This document shows, piece after piece, positions 63,292-64,000 of a stretch of DNA of 64,000 bases. The DNA comes from Cyprinodon diabolis (lineage: Eukaryota; Chordata; Actinopteri; Cyprinodontiformes; Cyprinodontidae): assembly GCA_030533445.1 (NCBI GenBank), contig CM060065.1, forward strand, positions 52,901,964 through 52,965,963. Reading direction: 5' to 3'. The translations under genes and the position numbers were made by a program. Every line of letters begins with the position of its first letter. The stretch's first letter is position 1. The notes beneath the pieces were generated by a model. That model saw only the letters and a list, made by a program, of their open reading frames with translations, was not told where the DNA came from and made no database searches.

Positions 63292-63580
63292 ATGGCCTTC
63301 CTGTGGATCCTCTCCTGTCTTGCCTTCGTCGGCGCCGCCTACGGTGAGACTGGTCTTCATCACCAGACTTATTCTTTCTGCTGTAAATCATAAAGACGTC
63401 CAGCGTAGGTTGGAGGGAAAAGAAGCAGTTTGGGTTTAAATTCTGTTGTTTAATGATGTAATGATGTTTTTGTAAGGTTGCGGCACGCCCGCCATCTCTC
63501 CCGTAATCACCGGTTACGCCCGTATTGTAAACGGTGAGGAGGCTGTTCCTCACTCCTGGCCCTGGCAGGTGTCCCTTCAG
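63292..63580 (+). CDS. Chymotrypsinogen B paralogue, exons 1-2 (continues past window)
   Basis: Exon 1 63292-63343 (52 nt) encodes the signal peptide [18 protein letters not shown] and ends CTACG|GTGAGA. Exon 2 63477-63580 (104 nt) encodes [16 protein letters not shown], the activation site R|IVNGEE and [10 protein letters not shown], followed by GTAAAC. Both exon lengths and phases are identical to those of the gene at 42288-44004, and residues from TGYAR to VSLQ are the same. The His, Asp and Ser exons lie beyond 64000, so A versus B type cannot be decided here. Cys1, which ties the propeptide to the enzyme, is present. Arrangement is divergent (head-to-head) with the other copy, 19.3 kb apart. 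Confidence 0.95.
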
Positions 63581-64000
63581 GTAAACAGATGAACGAATAT
63601 ATTTCATTAGTTAGCTTTACTAAATCAGGGGATATTTATAATTTCCATATAATCCCCACTGATAACAAATGTTGGTGCAACACAAGAGTCCAGCATTAAT
63701 ACTTATTCAACCTTCTAAGACATCTTCCTGAGCATCATATGTTAGTAGGAATGAGGTCAAAGGGGAAATAATTGCCTTTAAATTTTGGATTTTTAATCAG
63801 TACATCTGAATACAAAAGCAGACCAAGTTTTCAACGTCAGGTGTTCGAAGTTATCCAGAATAAACTACTTCCCTTCAGAGTTTTAATGACCGTGGTGAGA
63901 CCTCATACTTAACTATGTAATTTGGACCTTTTATTCCCAGAAAACAAAGAGTCTAGTCTAGACCTTCAGAGAACAAAGAACATAGATTTTTAACCACAGA
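63581..64000 (+). other. Intron 2 of second chymotrypsinogen gene (partial)
   Basis: No acceptor followed by a [13 protein letters not shown] exon is seen up to the window end, so intron 2 is at least 420 nt, against 74 nt in the paralogue. A decayed repeat may fill 63880-63970. Confidence 0.6.

Noticed and set aside
1..64000. CRISPR array, bacterial operons or plasmid features
   Set aside because: All tandem repeats lack the direct-repeat/unique-spacer pattern, and gene structure is eukaryotic with introns throughout.

Overview
The window is vertebrate nuclear DNA, almost certainly from a teleost fish. The basis is intron-bearing vertebrate genes (a galanin receptor type 1 and two chymotrypsinogen B genes) in a background crowded with element types typical of fish: Tc1-like transposons with intact transposases, hAT and PIF/Harbinger miniature elements, L2/CR1-type LINEs with an esterase ORF1, L1-type LINE pieces, and Tf1/sushi-like LTRs. 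The species cannot be named from the sequence alone.

Layout. 1-4.2 kb: two nearly identical Tc1-like elements facing each other, with a 13-bp minisatellite between them. 5.0-9.9 kb: a complete LTR element with 5-bp target duplications. It has gag but no pol; the place of pol is taken by a proline-rich tandem-repeat frame. 9.9-17.6 kb: LINE fragments, two MITEs and a solo LTR. 17.6-22.5 kb: a near full-length LINE on the minus strand with ORF1 and a frameshifted ORF2. 24.3-25.1 kb: a second solo LTR. 27.0-33.0 kb: galr1 on the minus strand, exons 1 and 2 only. 35.0-42 kb: LINE fragments, hAT and Harbinger MITEs. 42.2-44.1 kb: a complete seven-exon chymotrypsinogen B gene on the minus strand. 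44-63 kb: a TE-rich spacer with LINE and L1 pieces, a solo LTR, an intact Tc1 element, several hAT pieces, a foldback element filled with a 20-bp satellite, and an internally deleted IS630/Tc1-type element whose transposase has introns. 63.25-64 kb: exons 1-2 of a second chymotrypsinogen gene on the plus strand, running off the window.

How it fits together. The two chymotrypsinogen genes are a divergent paralogous pair with the same exon lengths (52 and 104 nt) and the same TATA-to-ATG spacing (about 40 bp); both should encode secreted pancreatic digestive zymogens. galr1 encodes a neuropeptide G-protein-coupled receptor. Its third exon (TM6-TM7 and tail) is not among the open frames down to the window edge, so it lies outside or is lost.

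The most unusual item is the 5.0-9.9 kb element. The 5' end predicted for its transcript is complementary over 11 nt to the sequence just after the 5' LTR, which is the self-priming layout of the Tf1/sushi group. A U_UUU_UUA heptamer in gag phase sits where the gag frame overlaps the repeat frame in the -1 phase. Its LTRs, and two related solo LTRs, carry 13-bp matches to the CTCF core consensus.
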